Counted from the first letter of the stretch, positions 9,212 to 19,109 are shown. The stretch is DNA of 64,000 bases from Phormidesmis priestleyi Ana (GCA_001314865.1 LJZR01000011.1:1-64000), one strand, 5' to 3'. Numbers and translations: made by a program. The notes: generated by a model not told the origin, from the sequence alone.

Positions 9212-10969
9212 ATGAAATCAACGCTAAATGAACTGAAAAACCGTGTGCAGGTTGCTTTGGCGGCTGCGTTTGGCGATGAATATGGCAGTATAGATCCGCT
9301 GCTGGTGGGGACGAATAACCCTAAGTTTGGCGATTATCAAGCGAATGTAGCGATGTCGCTGGCGAAGCCGCTGAAAAGCAATCCAAGGGCGATCGCAACC
9401 CAAATTGCCGAACAGCTCAACGTCAATGATATTTGCGAAACACCCTCTATCGCAGGCCCTGGCTTTATTAACTTTAAGCTGAAGACCAAGTATTTAGAGG
9501 CGCAGCTAAAAGCGATGCATGGGAGCGATCGCCTGGGCATTGCCAAAGCCCAGCCCCCGCAAAAAATTATCGTAGACTATCCTAGCCCTAACATTGCCAA
9601 AGAAATGCATGTGGGCCACTTGCGCCCGGCAGTCATTGGCGAGTGCTTTGCAAGAGTGCTTGAGTTTTTGGGTCATGACGTGCTAAAAATCAGCCATGTG
9701 GGTGATTGGGGGACACCATTTGGCATGCTGATTGCCTACCTACAAGAGACCTACCCTGACCCGCAAGCCGCCGCAGAAGCCTCAAATTCAGGAGATTTGG
9801 CGACCTTTTACCGACAGGCTAAGCAGAGATTCGACGAAGATGAAACCTTTAAGGAGAATGCACGGCAGGCCGTAGTAAGGCTGCAGGCAGGCGACTCAGC
9901 GGTTTTAGAAGCTTGGGAAAGAGTCTGTCAACTCTCTAAACGCTCCTATCGTAAAATTTATGATTTGTTGAATATCTCTGAAGATATTATCGATAGAGGA
10001 GAGTCTTTTTATAACCCATATTTACCTGCGGTCATAACCGATCTAAAAGAGAGTGGCCTGCTCGTAGAAGATAATGGCGCGCAATGCGTTTTTTTAGAAG
10101 GCTTTACTAATAAAGATGGCGACCCGCTACCGATGATTGTTCAAAAGTCTAACGGAGGCTATAACTATTCCACCACAGACTTGGCTGCGATTCGCTACCG
10201 CGTGACGCAAGATAAGGTAGATCGCATTGTTTACACCACTGATGCTGGTCAGGCGAACCACTTTACGCAGATATTTCAAGTAGCCCGGCGAGCAGGCTGG
10301 GTACCTGATAGTGTGGAGCTAAGTTATGCCCCGTTTGGACTGGTACAGGGTGAAGATGGCAAGCGACTGAAGTCTCGATCGGGTGAGGCGGTGCCTTTGA
10401 AAGAGCTGTTGGATGAGGCGATCGCACGTACCCGCTCGGATATAGAAAAGCGTTTAAAAGAAGAAGAAAGAACAGAATCTGAGGCGTTTATTCAAAACGC
10501 AGCTGAAAAAGTGGGCATTGGCGCAATCAAGTATGCTGACTTGAGTCAAAACCGCGTGAGCAACTATACCTTTAGCTACGATAGAATGCTCGATCTTAAA
10601 GGAAACACCGCGCCCTATATGATGTATGCCTATGTTCGGGTGCAAGGAATTAGCCGTAAGGGCGGAGTGGATCTCTCAACGCTGGATGCAGATATGAAGC
10701 TAACAGAAGAGAGTGAACTTACCCTGGCTAAACACCTGCTGCAAATGGATTTGGTTCTTGACGAGGTAAAAACAGACTTGCTACCCAACCGGCTATGCCA
10801 GTATTTATTTGAGCTGAGCCAAAAGTTCAATCAATTTTATGACCGCTGCTCGGTATTGCAGGCTGAGGAACCAACGCGAACCTCGCGGCTGGTGCTGTGT
10901 GACCTGACGGCCAGATCGCTCAAGCTAGGGCTATCGCTACTGGGTATTGAGGTGTTAGAGCGAATGTAG
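9212..10969 (+). CDS. argS: arginyl-tRNA synthetase
   Basis: Class I aminoacyl-tRNA synthetase that charges tRNA-Arg in the cytoplasm. It shows the N-terminal additional domain (about 1-110), then [19 protein letters not shown] with the HIGH-type motif HVGH at 133-136, and a C-terminal DALR anticodon-binding domain with [20 protein letters not shown] and the end [10 protein letters not shown]. The lysine signature is not the canonical KMSKS, as is usual in ArgRS. A frame extends upstream to GTG 9131, but ATG 9212 gives 585 residues, the family length, so I chose it. Confidence 0.95.
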   Translation: MKSTLNELKNRVQVALAAAFGDEYGSIDPLLVGTNNPKFGDYQANVAMSLAKPLKSNPRAIATQIAEQLNVNDICETPSIAGPGFINFKLKTKYLEAQLKAMHGSDRLGIAKAQPPQKIIVDYPSPNIAKEMHVGHLRPAVIGECFARVLEFLGHDVLKISHVGDWGTPFGMLIAYLQETYPDPQAAAEASNSGDLATFYRQAKQRFDEDETFKENARQAVVRLQAGDSAVLEAWERVCQLSKRSYRKIYDLLNISEDIIDRGESFYNPYLPAVITDLKESGLLVEDNGAQCVFLEGFTNKDGDPLPMIVQKSNGGYNYSTTDLAAIRYRVTQDKVDRIVYTTDAGQANHFTQIFQVARRAGWVPDSVELSYAPFGLVQGEDGKRLKSRSGEAVPLKELLDEAIARTRSDIEKRLKEEERTESEAFIQNAAEKVGIGAIKYADLSQNRVSNYTFSYDRMLDLKGNTAPYMMYAYVRVQGISRKGGVDLSTLDADMKLTEESELTLAKHLLQMDLVLDEVKTDLLPNRLCQYLFELSQKFNQFYDRCSVLQAEEPTRTSRLVLCDLTARSLKLGLSLLGIEVLERM

Positions 10970-11040
10970 GAGTTTATCGTGAAATATAAGCGTTGGATGG
11001 TCGTTGTTGTTTTAATGACGATCTTGATGAGATATTGACA

Positions 11041-12369
11041 TTAAGCGAGCTGTAATCCAACAAAGACCAGGCTGAATCCGGATAGATAGAGCAGTCCAAC
11101 AATAGCCAACCACGAGAGCCAGGGCTGCGGCTGTGCTGATGGTTCGAGCGTTGTAATGCTGCGCATATTGAGCCATGCATAAAAAGGCGCAGCGACGAAG
11201 GCGATGATCGTGATGGTGTTAATGAGCGGCTCAAAACCCGCCGTAAATACCGTAAGCAGAATACCTGCTAGCACAATGAGAATCAGGGCGATAGTTTGCC
11301 TGATTGGGAAGGAGATGGATTGAGTGCTAGGGAATAGTTCGTGAAGACCGGCTTCTAGGGTGCGGGGAAAGGCGTCTACAACGGTGAAGGTAGTGGAAAA
11401 AATAGCAGCGATCGCACATAGCCCAATCACCGGCTCGGCCCAGTCCCCAATTGACTGCGTATACATGCTCACCAGCTGCCCCGCAAACTCACCTGCTGAG
11501 GTTGACATCCCTTGGGCAGGCAACGTCAGCGTGCCCAGCGCTAAAAACAAACAAGCCAAAATAACCGTCAGGATATAGCCAAAGTTAAAGTCAAAGCTCG
11601 CTTCAGCCAAAGAGGTGGCCTTGCCGCTATCTTTGGCTGAAGCCTGTACCCACAGGGACTGCCACACAGATAGCTCTAAGCCACCAGGCATCCAGCCCAT
11701 AAAAGCAACCAAAAAAGGCACCGATGCCCAAGAAAATATAGGCGGTACACCGTTAGTTGTATTTGCAACAATATTTATAGTCGTGACCTGATCAGAGACC
11801 AATGTGACTAGGTCTTGAGCTGTTGCGGGTTCAATGGGGGTGAGCGATCGCGCCTGATAAATTACTGCGATGAGTGCCCCAACCGTTGCAAGGGATAGCA
11901 AAATGACGCACCATTTTGTCACCTGCTCAAACAGGTGATAGCGCCCCACTGCAATCAGCGACCAGCAAAATAGCAAAACACCCACCGCCAACACCTTCGC
12001 TGAGATCTGAGGAAACAGCAGATATTTCAGCAGCATAGCCGCTACAAAGGCATTTACGGCAAAACTGCCCACCGCACTAACCGAACTAATCACTAAAAAG
12101 GGAATGAAAAATCGTTTGCCCTGCTGCCGGTAAGCCTGAATCAGGTTTCTTCCTGATGCGGCTGCGTAGCGATGGCCATATTCATAAAATGGGTACTTCA
12201 TAAGGTTGGCAAGCAGCACAAAAATGAGTGCGCTCCAGCCATACATTGCCCCAGCCCTCGTGCTCTGCACTAGGTGCGACACGCCGATCGCGGCACCTGC
12301 CATCAGTAGCCCTGGGCCTAATTGAGCAAGAGAAAACCTGGAGATACTTTTTTCAGCAGCTGGTGTCAT
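11041..12369 (-). CDS. Nramp-like divalent metal or related transporter
   Basis: About 11 membrane helices. The N-terminal LAQLGPGLLMAGAAIGVSHL resembles the start of Nramp proteins, but the metal-binding DPGN motif of classical MntH is replaced by AAIGVSH. This places it in a divergent Nramp-related branch common in cyanobacteria, and its substrate cannot be assigned. It acts in the cytoplasmic membrane. I chose ATG 12369 (442 residues); a TTG 81 bases upstream would add a non-conserved leader. It converges on argS with about 70 bases between them and has no operon partner. Confidence 0.75.
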   Translation of the reverse strand: MTPAAEKSISRFSLAQLGPGLLMAGAAIGVSHLVQSTRAGAMYGWSALIFVLLANLMKYPFYEYGHRYAAASGRNLIQAYRQQGKRFFIPFLVISSVSAVGSFAVNAFVAAMLLKYLLFPQISAKVLAVGVLLFCWSLIAVGRYHLFEQVTKWCVILLSLATVGALIAVIYQARSLTPIEPATAQDLVTLVSDQVTTINIVANTTNGVPPIFSWASVPFLVAFMGWMPGGLELSVWQSLWVQASAKDSGKATSLAEASFDFNFGYILTVILACLFLALGTLTLPAQGMSTSAGEFAGQLVSMYTQSIGDWAEPVIGLCAIAAIFSTTFTVVDAFPRTLEAGLHELFPSTQSISFPIRQTIALILIVLAGILLTVFTAGFEPLINTITIIAFVAAPFYAWLNMRSITTLEPSAQPQPWLSWLAIVGLLYLSGFSLVFVGLQLA

Positions 12370-12450
12370 AGGGAAAAACGGGTGTAACTTAGGCCCAAGC
12401 TTAATAAGACCATTGCTTTGGCCACTTAGCCTAATACATTCTTCATACAA

Positions 12451-12935
12451 TTAGTGATCACTCAAACCATTATGTACTGCAGACTCAGTCGCTAACCCTC
12501 GTACCAATGCTTTGTTCTGTTTCATTTGCTACTGACTAAGTGCTTAAGTGCTATCGATATCAGCAGGGTTCCTTCCAACTAATCTCTCTTACCACAGGCA
12601 ATATCTATGTGAAAATCCTCTGTTTACGCGAATATCCTCTATTCCCGTAAATATTCTCTATCTCCAGGATAATTTTGCAGACATAATTATCTCTAGGGGT
12701 AGAGATGAACACCAAAAATAGCATTGAAACGGTTATACACCATGCCCCTAAAACTCTAGGATGTAGTGCCAGATTTCACAGCACTGTGCCAGATTTCACC
12801 ATATGGTAGTGCCAGATTTCACTGTATAGTGACAGGCTGTGACAGCCTATATGGGTGATAGTTGATTAATTAACAATTACCTGGTATCTGGCAAGTGCTG
12901 TGCTGTTGCAATCCTTAATCGCTAAGGAGAAATCG
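12451..12935. other. long leader region of the FIST gene
   Basis: No convincing gene. It holds a 34-codon frame from ATG 12704 of doubtful reality, three 14-bp direct repeats (12766-12822), an imperfect palindrome AGGCTGTGACAGCCT (12834-12848) and the FIST ribosome binding site. It probably carries regulatory sites for the FIST gene. Confidence 0.5.
12766..12822. repeat. three direct repeats GTGCCAGATTTCAC
   Basis: Exact 14-bp copies at 12766-12779, 12786-12799 and 12809-12822, with start-to-start spacing of 20 and 23 bases, about 115 bases upstream of the FIST start. Two helical turns of spacing would put a bound protein on nearly one face. Their role is unknown. Confidence 0.85.
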
Positions 12936-14120
12936 ATGTTAAAAGTAGTTGTTGGGCACAGTGAAGATCCAGAATCGCAATATGCAGTAGAAGAAGTGCT
13001 GGATCATTGCCGTAAGGATTTATGTGGGCTTAAGCCCCAAGCTGGCATCTTGTTTGCCGCTATTGATTTTGATTATTCCTTAATTCTCGATCATATCAAT
13101 CAGGCTTTTCCAGGCATTGACTTAATCGGCTGCACCACTGACGGTGAGATGTCTTCGATTTTAGGTTTCCAGCAAGATTCCCTTGCCTTAATGCTTTTTA
13201 GTTCCGATACCGTAAAAATTTCGGCTGGTGTTGGGCTTGGAGCCAAAGAAAATCCTACGCTCGCTGCCCAACAAGCTGTGCACCAAGCTACGGGTAGTGA
13301 TGCTTCTCCCAAAGTGTGTATTGCCCTCCCTGCCAGCTATATTTCCGATGGTTCCACAACCAGCGGCGGGGAAATTCTCAAGGGATTGGAGCTAGCACTT
13401 GGAAACCACGTACCTATTTTGGGCGGAACGGCAGGAGATCAATATCGGTTTAAGTCAACGGTTCAATTTTTCCGCACTGAAGTTCTAACCAATTCTATTC
13501 CAATCTTACTCTTCTCCGGAGATATCCAAGTCTCCTATGGCACAGCCTGTGGCTGGACACCCATTGGCCAAAAGGGGATCGTAACCCGTTCTAAGGGCAC
13601 TGCCCTCTATGAAATTGATGGTAAGCCCGCCTTGGAATTTTATCAACGCTATTTAGGCGATCGCCCCCCTACTGCCGAAACGCCGCTAGCCGTATATGAC
13701 GGCCAGAGCGATCTCTACTACATGAGGGTTCCGAACACCTATGACGCCGATTCTGGCCAAATCAATTTTCTAGGTGATATTCCCCAACAATCTATCATTC
13801 AACTAACTGATATCAATCGAGATGAAATCGTTTCCGCTGCCGAGCAATCTTTTACAACGGCTTTGGCTCGTTATCCTGGCACGGCATCTCCAGAGGCAGT
13901 GCTCCTATTTTCTTGCTGCTGTAGGCGCTGGCTATTGGGCTCAAGAGCCAAGGAGGAGTATCAGCTGGTGAGAAATGCACTCTCTAGCTCCGTGCCCATC
14001 TGCGGATTTTATACCTATGGAGAATTCGCTCCGTTAGAACCTGAGGGAACTACCCATTATCACCAAGAAACATTTGTGACCTTGCTGTTGGGGACGAACT
14101 CACCGCTAGAGAAGCCATAG
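12936..14120 (+). CDS. FIST-domain small-ligand sensor protein
   Basis: FIST N and FIST C domains fill the 394-residue protein. The N-terminal domain shows LIGCTTDGEMSS and the middle ILGGTAGDQY, both typical of the family; the C-terminal part has VLLFSCCCRRW and ICGFYTYGEFAP. FIST proteins are thought to bind small molecules, possibly amino acids, and feed two-component systems. ATG 12936 has a good Shine-Dalgarno AAGGAG at 12924-12929; an upstream frame start at 12900 lacks one. The histidine kinase gene follows on the same strand after 279 bases, so they probably form a sensory pair. There is no signal peptide or membrane span, so it is cytoplasmic. Confidence 0.88.
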   Translation: MLKVVVGHSEDPESQYAVEEVLDHCRKDLCGLKPQAGILFAAIDFDYSLILDHINQAFPGIDLIGCTTDGEMSSILGFQQDSLALMLFSSDTVKISAGVGLGAKENPTLAAQQAVHQATGSDASPKVCIALPASYISDGSTTSGGEILKGLELALGNHVPILGGTAGDQYRFKSTVQFFRTEVLTNSIPILLFSGDIQVSYGTACGWTPIGQKGIVTRSKGTALYEIDGKPALEFYQRYLGDRPPTAETPLAVYDGQSDLYYMRVPNTYDADSGQINFLGDIPQQSIIQLTDINRDEIVSAAEQSFTTALARYPGTASPEAVLLFSCCCRRWLLGSRAKEEYQLVRNALSSSVPICGFYTYGEFAPLEPEGTTHYHQETFVTLLLGTNSPLEKP

Positions 14121-14147
14121 CCCTTCTTAGGCATGTTTCACAAACTA

Positions 14148-14276
14148 TATAGCGTTGGTCACTTGGCTTGAAGACAGCAGCACAGCTGAACCCTTTACCC
14201 AACAGCAGGTCAAGTGACTCGCGGCATCCGTTGACAAAGCCTCGCCCCTAAAGATATGCATCCGCACGACGCTATA
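14148..14276. repeat. structured intergenic element with nested inverted repeats
   Basis: Outer arms TATAGCGT (14148-14155) and ACGCTATA (14269-14276). Inside are GTCACTTG (14158-14165) and CAAGTGAC (14211-14218). The right part, GACTCGCGGCAT then ATCCGCACGACGC, resembles the hairpin at 19110-19149. It could be a small palindromic repeat element, an RNA structure or a regulatory leader of the kinase gene. Confidence 0.5.
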
Positions 14277-14399
14277 ATCCAAAAATCGCTGCATGGGATT
14301 AGGCCGTAAAGGAGGTATGTAATGTTCCTGTAAAGAGAGGTAGGGGAAAGCTAGAGTAAAGCTAGCTTGCATCAGGCTTACAGCGCGTTTGAGTCGGCT

Positions 14400-15467
14400 A
14401 TGAATGAATCGATTGATGATCAGCACAGACTGAAAGAATTAGAAAAAACCGTCCGAATTCTACAGAAAAAGCTACAGCGGTCTGAAGTTGATCGTACAGA
14501 ACTGGAGAATGCAAGCGAGTTAAGAGAGAGCGTTCTTAAGACTGTGATTCGAGACCTAGAAAAGTCTCACACCATTTTACAAGATCGGGGACAAGCCCTA
14601 GAAACTGCCCTCAGCGATCTTAAAACATTACAGATGAAGCTTGTTGAATCTGAAAAAATGTCGGCACTGGGTATTATGGTAGCTGGCATTGCTCACGAAA
14701 TTAATAATCCGGTCAGTTTTATCTATGGAAACTTAGACTGCGCTAACGACTATCTTCAAAGTTTGCTCGGATTGATCCAGCTTTACCAGATCCACTATCC
14801 TGAGCCGATAGCCACAATTCAGGCAGAGATTGAATCCATTGATTTAGACTTTTTAAAGCAAGATTCTAAAAACCTATTTCAATCAATGAGAGTTGGGGCA
14901 GAAAGAATCAGTGAAATTGTGACGTCCCTGCGCACCTTTTCGCGGCTAGATGAGTCTGACTTTAAGATGGCAGATATTCACAAAGGGCTCGACAGTACAA
15001 TAACTATCTTGAATACTCGACTAAAACCCACGCCTGTAAATCCTGAAGGGATTAAACTGATTCGAGATTATGGCATAACATTGCCCTGTATTAATTGTTA
15101 TCCAGGACCGCTTAACCAAGTATTTATGAATATTCTGGTTAATGCTATTGATGCGCTTGATGAACTGGTGGAACAGGGGGGAATGCCTGAATCATTTGTT
15201 CCTACAATTTGTATTTCAACTGAACTGTCGCCTTTAAATAAAGTTTTAATCCGAATTTCTGATAATGGGCTGGGCATACCAGACAATATTAAAGATAAAT
15301 TATTTGATCCCTTCTTTACGACTAAACCCGTTGGACAAGGAACGGGCTTGGGGTTAGCCATTAGCTATCAAATTGTGACTGAAAAACATCAGGGACGGCT
15401 CTGGTATGACTCTATCCCAGGGCAAGGAACGGTTTTCTCACTTGAACTGCCGATCGACCAAGCATAG
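14400..15467 (+). CDS. soluble sensor histidine kinase with N-terminal coiled coil
   Basis: The 355-residue protein begins with a long coiled coil (about 1-88, heptads such as LKELEKTVRILQKKLQ). HisKA follows, with the phosphorylated His99 in MVAGIAHEINNP, and then HATPase with NQVFMNILVNAIDAL (N box), DNGLGIPD (G1) and GQGTGLGLAISY (G2). It has no membrane span and no sensory domain of its own, so input probably comes from a partner, most simply the FIST protein encoded upstream. No response regulator is adjacent. ATG 14400 is preferred to the TTG 33 bases upstream. Confidence 0.9.
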   Translation: MNESIDDQHRLKELEKTVRILQKKLQRSEVDRTELENASELRESVLKTVIRDLEKSHTILQDRGQALETALSDLKTLQMKLVESEKMSALGIMVAGIAHEINNPVSFIYGNLDCANDYLQSLLGLIQLYQIHYPEPIATIQAEIESIDLDFLKQDSKNLFQSMRVGAERISEIVTSLRTFSRLDESDFKMADIHKGLDSTITILNTRLKPTPVNPEGIKLIRDYGITLPCINCYPGPLNQVFMNILVNAIDALDELVEQGGMPESFVPTICISTELSPLNKVLIRISDNGLGIPDNIKDKLFDPFFTTKPVGQGTGLGLAISYQIVTEKHQGRLWYDSIPGQGTVFSLELPIDQA

Positions 15468-15771
15468 TTTCTTTTAATATCTGCCATAACTCGCGCTATC
15501 CCCTGCGATGAGTAGAGAAATACCTTATTTGTGCAACTCAGTTCTGAAAGTTTTGACAAGAGTTTTGACGAGGGTTTTGACAAGAGTTTTGACAAAGGTG
15601 TAAAAACGATCAACATAATGGACGTCTGTACGGACGTACAAACAGCGACGTCGTTTTACACTAGCGAATATTCGTATATTTACGATATATCTAGGGGGCT
15701 TTTCATGCGAACGAACCTACTTTTGGCTGCGCTCATAGTTTAAGTCATTGGTTGATTACACCTGCATTGCT
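15468..15771. other. gap with short repeat array; no convincing gene
   Basis: Contains four 12-bp repeats (15549-15596) and a palindrome TGTACG-GA-CGTACA at 15627-15640. A 70-codon frame runs through the repeats, but its composition is set by them and it is not called as a gene. Confidence 0.5.
15549..15596. repeat. 12-bp tandem repeat, 4 copies
   Basis: The unit AGTTTTGACAAG starts at 15549, 15561, 15573 and 15585 with one or two substitutions per copy. Confidence 0.85.
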
Positions 15772-16161
15772 ATGGATCCAATATCATTGCTGCTAGAAGA
15801 AGGCGTAGAATGCTGGAATCAGTGGCGAAATAACAACCCTCATTTGCCTTGTAGCTTGGAAGGTGAGTACTTAGTAGGCGGTTACTTTTTTGAAGGCAAC
15901 TTCAGCGGGCTCAACTTAAGACGAATAGATCTCAGGCGTGCCTGCTTAATTGGTGCAGATTTTAGATGGGCCGACCTACGAGGAGCGGACTTGCGCGGTG
16001 CATATTTAGATGAAGCGAGTTTTTACGGCGCGAATTTGACTGATGCTAAGTTTGCATGCACGAGCTTAGCGCGGACAGATTTGCGACGAGTACATTGGTT
16101 AGGTAAACAGGTGAGCGATATTCAAGCGGAGCAGTTATCTCTGAACACTTCATTTTCATAG
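15772..16161 (+). CDS. pentapeptide-repeat protein
   Basis: The 129-residue protein has an N-terminal helical part (MDPISLLLEEGVECWNQWR), then about ten A(D/N)LXX-type pentapeptides (GADFRWADLRGADLRGAYL and following), which fold as a right-handed quadrilateral beta helix. Such proteins are abundant in cyanobacteria and mostly of unknown function; this one lacks a signal peptide or fused domain. ATG 15772 is chosen; a TTG eight codons earlier is possible. Confidence 0.85.
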   Translation: MDPISLLLEEGVECWNQWRNNNPHLPCSLEGEYLVGGYFFEGNFSGLNLRRIDLRRACLIGADFRWADLRGADLRGAYLDEASFYGANLTDAKFACTSLARTDLRRVHWLGKQVSDIQAEQLSLNTSFS

Positions 16162-16407
16162 CGATATCTGGGATTGAACCTTTGGATTTAGGTGGGAGTT
16201 TCTGTTGCTTTTCTGTTGTTTTTCTGTTTCTTCATTATTAGTTGCTCTGTGATCCGCTGCTCTATAGCTAGATCTGAAAGTGATTAGCGAAATGACAGAA
16301 GAAATAGAGACTGCTTGTGTTATTTCTTCCCAAAGTACCATTTCCATTTTGTAATGTGCTGATACCGTGGTTGCCAACTAACCATATGAGCATGAGCATA
16401 TTTACTT

Positions 16408-16773
16408 ATGAGCTTCAATAATGACAATTTCAAAAATGAGTACTTGAGGCGCGAAGGTTTTGAAAAAGAAGCTTTTAACCGTGAAGTTTTTCGGAGTGGA
16501 ACTTCTGATATTTGCCAAACTTGTTCTTTGTGCGGCGTACGAATTGACTCTCAAGAGAGGGTTCACTTTTCTTTTGGCAAACCGGGTTCTCGCGAACGAC
16601 TCTATGCCAGAGTGTGTAGTCATGTTAAAGATACGGCTGGCTGTATTAACAGTAATGAAAATCAGCTTGGCCCAATTACTGCAGAAGACCATTATGGCTT
16701 TGAAGAGGTCTCTGTGGAACAGTTTGAACGAATGTTAGCCGCCTCTTTTCCTAACCTTTCTTCGAATGGATAG
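16408..16773 (+). CDS. small cysteine-containing hypothetical protein
   Basis: I do not recognise this 121-residue protein. The N-terminal third is charged and asparagine-rich (MSFNNDNFKNEYLRREGF). It is followed by DICQTCSLCGVRI, two CxxC steps that could hold zinc or a cluster, then VCSHVKDTAGC with two more Cys and a His. Composition and coding pattern look like a real gene. A frame on another phase over the same bases is much less protein-like. It is a single gene between two longer gaps. Confidence 0.6.
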   Translation: MSFNNDNFKNEYLRREGFEKEAFNREVFRSGTSDICQTCSLCGVRIDSQERVHFSFGKPGSRERLYARVCSHVKDTAGCINSNENQLGPITAEDHYGFEEVSVEQFERMLAASFPNLSSNG

Positions 16774-16877
16774 GATTTAAATGCGCTGATTTAAGGGCAT
16801 CTTCGATAGTTTGAGGATGCACCGTATAACGTATCGCCATGATTTACTGTTCATAAAAGGTGTAAGTCAAAAAAACC

Positions 16878-18026
16878 TCAGATTTCTCCCCATCCTGGCT
16901 TTAGCTTTTTCATGATGGGATTGTAAGCTTTGAAGTAAGCGACAGAGCCTAGCTGTCGTAGCATCGATTTTTGCTTGGTATCTGCTCCCATGCATCGCTG
17001 GCATACGGGATGAGTGACCTGAAATTTATCGAATCCTGCTCGCAGGCCGCAAGCAGGAGAGGCGTGGTCTAAAATGTCGCTGAGTGTATTGTTGTTCAAG
17101 TTGCCGAGCGGAATTTTGCCGTCGTAGTCTTTGCAGCAGGGCACAACGGTGCCATCGTATAAAATGCCTGCCTGGTCGGTAGTGCCGTTACAGTAGCCAA
17201 ATTTGGCAGGAATGACAGTGGTACTTTCTACATTGCCCCAACTGTCGAGTGGGAAGGTCTCTAGGGCGAGTTTTGGCGTAAGTTCTATTACCTGCCAGCG
17301 TCCAGGTTTGTGTTGAGAGAGTTTTTGTTCTAGTTCTGTTTCTGTGGGTCTATTAGAAGAATTCTTTAAAAGCCGATGGCTCCACGCTTTTAGCTGCTGC
17401 TGCATTTGTTCTTTGCCCTCTAACACATGCATTGTTTTGTGCGGTACTAAGAAGGGATGAGGGGTGGTGTCTAAAAACTTGAGATGTATTCGAGTGCTGG
17501 AGTTGTCATCTGCTAGGTTGGCCTGTATGTACTGCGTGATGCCGTTAAAGTACTGCTCAGGCGAGAGTTTGGGGGGAGCGCCTCGGATAATAAAGGTCTT
17601 TGGGTCGGGCGTTTGAAGTGAGATGGTGACTTTGGGAATGCCGGAGGTAACGAGCTGCGAAATATGTTCGGGGCGGATGTGGAAGGTACTGCCGTTGGTG
17701 GTGAGGTGCAGATTGAGTTGGCGATCGCATGCCATTGCGATCGCCTCAAAAATATGTGGATAAATCAGCGGCTCCCCCATCAAATGAAAAGCGACAATTT
17801 TCGCCAACTGTCCTTCAGCAGTCTCATCAAGCGCCTTTTCTAGTAGCGCTAGATCCATATGGCCTCGCTTACGTTCCATAATCGCATCCGGGCAAAACTC
17901 ACACTTGAAGTTACACACATTCGTGACTTCTAAATGTATGCGCTCTAGCCGATAGCGTTTGGGTGGCTGATTACGGGCAGCAGACGGTGTTTTCTCACGA
18001 ACAGGAACGCGATAAGCTGTAGACAT
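16878..18026 (-). CDS. radical SAM protein with C-terminal SPASM-like region
   Basis: A cytoplasmic radical S-adenosylmethionine enzyme of 382 residues. The [4Fe-4S] motif CxxxCxxC is Cys38, Cys42, Cys45 in VTNVCNFKCEFCPD. Next come the SAM-contact strand segment FHLMGEPL and TTNGS. The C-terminal part has cysteines spaced as in SPASM/twitch auxiliary cluster domains (FGYCNGT, VVPCCKDYDG, ASPACGL, VCQRCMG). Such proteins modify peptides or sugars, but no precursor peptide gene is adjacent, so the substrate is unknown. The nearest upstream gene is on the opposite strand and more than 400 bases away. Confidence 0.85.
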   Translation of the reverse strand: MSTAYRVPVREKTPSAARNQPPKRYRLERIHLEVTNVCNFKCEFCPDAIMERKRGHMDLALLEKALDETAEGQLAKIVAFHLMGEPLIYPHIFEAIAMACDRQLNLHLTTNGSTFHIRPEHISQLVTSGIPKVTISLQTPDPKTFIIRGAPPKLSPEQYFNGITQYIQANLADDNSSTRIHLKFLDTTPHPFLVPHKTMHVLEGKEQMQQQLKAWSHRLLKNSSNRPTETELEQKLSQHKPGRWQVIELTPKLALETFPLDSWGNVESTTVIPAKFGYCNGTTDQAGILYDGTVVPCCKDYDGKIPLGNLNNNTLSDILDHASPACGLRAGFDKFQVTHPVCQRCMGADTKQKSMLRQLGSVAYFKAYNPIMKKLKPGWGEI

Positions 18027-18441
18027 GCCGAGCTAAAACCTTCGTCAGAACAGAATGCTTTTACCTTATCAACTATGCTTAGCGAGTAGGTGAGAATAGG
18101 CTGAAAATTTTAGAAAACCTAATTGACAGAATACTCACCGATGTGCCGGGATTTCATATGTTGTGGTGTAGAAATGTGGAATAGAAAAAGGGTAAATCAG
18201 TCGTGAATTGTAGCTTGGGCGAATAGGCGCGATCGCGTCCTATCAGGCTTAAAGCTTCAGGGTTTCTGCTCGATAAACTTCTGCTAGGAGAACTCTCATC
18301 TCCGTTACTAGAGGGTGATAGAGATGGTTTTGGCAGACAACTTGAGAGAGAGCGACAGATTAACTTGAATTATCAATGGCTTAGATGCTTGATGGTAACT
18401 AGGAGTGACTTATTAGCATGATAAAAATAGGATAATCGGCC
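18027..18441. other. 415-base gap between divergent genes
   Basis: Divergent promoter region of the radical SAM gene and the 216-residue protein. One HIP1 site lies near 18230. No gene, clear terminator or RNA was recognised. Confidence 0.4.
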
Positions 18442-19092
18442 ATGACGAATGCTAAACAAGCATCTGAAGTGATTGCAGCTGCAGTAGAAGCCCTGCTTTA
18501 TAGGCAAAAGATTCAAAAAGCCCAAAAGATATTAGATTTGCCGCCTGCTGAAGAGGTTGTGAACGCTTTAATAGAGGCTGAACGACAAAATAAGCGTACT
18601 AAAAAGCACTTTAGCTACTCTCAGATGTTGGGGACCTGGCAACTACAGCTAGTGTCAGGTACTCAAAAAGTACAGACAAGTCCATCGGCTAAGTCAGTCA
18701 AAAGGCCAGGAAAGGGCAGATACTTGCCTCAACTGGTAACGATCAAAATTACCTATGGCATAGGCGATAAAACAGCTGATGTAGAACCCGCTATAGGTAG
18801 CGTAAAAAACTCAGTAAGACTGGCTCCATTGCACCTGTGCCTAACTGGCCCAACGCGATTTTGGCCTGCCACGAATAGTCTGGCTTTTGACTTTACGAGT
18901 ATTGCAGTCGGGCTAGGATCATGGACGCTGTACAACGGTGCTGTGCGCGGCGGACAAACGCGCAATCAAGCCTTTAAATCGCAATCACTCAAAGACCAGG
19001 CATTTTTCACCTTTTTTTGTGTAGAAGAACAATACATTGCTGCCCGTGGCAAAGGTGGAGGTTTAGCCCTGTGGACTCGTGAGAAAGGATAA
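18442..19092 (+). CDS. hypothetical protein, possibly fibrillin/PAP-like
   Basis: 216 residues without signal peptide. It has an N-terminal helical region (to about residue 55), then LGTWQLQLVSGTQK and, near the end, LAFDFTSIAVGLGSWTLYNG and IAARGKGGGLALWTRE. The LGTWQL opening and beta-rich remainder recall the lipocalin-like fibrillin (plastid lipid-associated) proteins, but the match is weak and I infer no function. It converges with acsF; the hairpin at 19110-19149 lies between them. Confidence 0.6.
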   Translation: MTNAKQASEVIAAAVEALLYRQKIQKAQKILDLPPAEEVVNALIEAERQNKRTKKHFSYSQMLGTWQLQLVSGTQKVQTSPSAKSVKRPGKGRYLPQLVTIKITYGIGDKTADVEPAIGSVKNSVRLAPLHLCLTGPTRFWPATNSLAFDFTSIAVGLGSWTLYNGAVRGGQTRNQAFKSQSLKDQAFFTFFCVEEQYIAARGKGGGLALWTREKG

Positions 19093-19109
19093 TCCAATGG
19101 CGTCAAAAC

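Noticed and set aside
12704-12808. 34-codon frame in the FIST leader
   Set aside because: It reads through the 14-bp direct repeats, and no family or membrane pattern is seen.
12766-12822. CRISPR-like array
   Set aside because: Repeats are 14 bp with gaps of 6 and 9 bases, too short for a CRISPR array; no cas genes.
15627-15640. LexA box at TGTACGGACGTACA
   Set aside because: Outer and inner positions disagree with the consensus (first, ninth and last bases); weaker than the site at 55403.
15531-15743. 70-codon frame with FDKSFDE repeats
   Set aside because: Starts in the 12-bp array and continues in non-coding-like sequence.
16156-16377. 73-codon minus frame
   Set aside because: Low-complexity, no start signals; overlaps the end of the pentapeptide gene.
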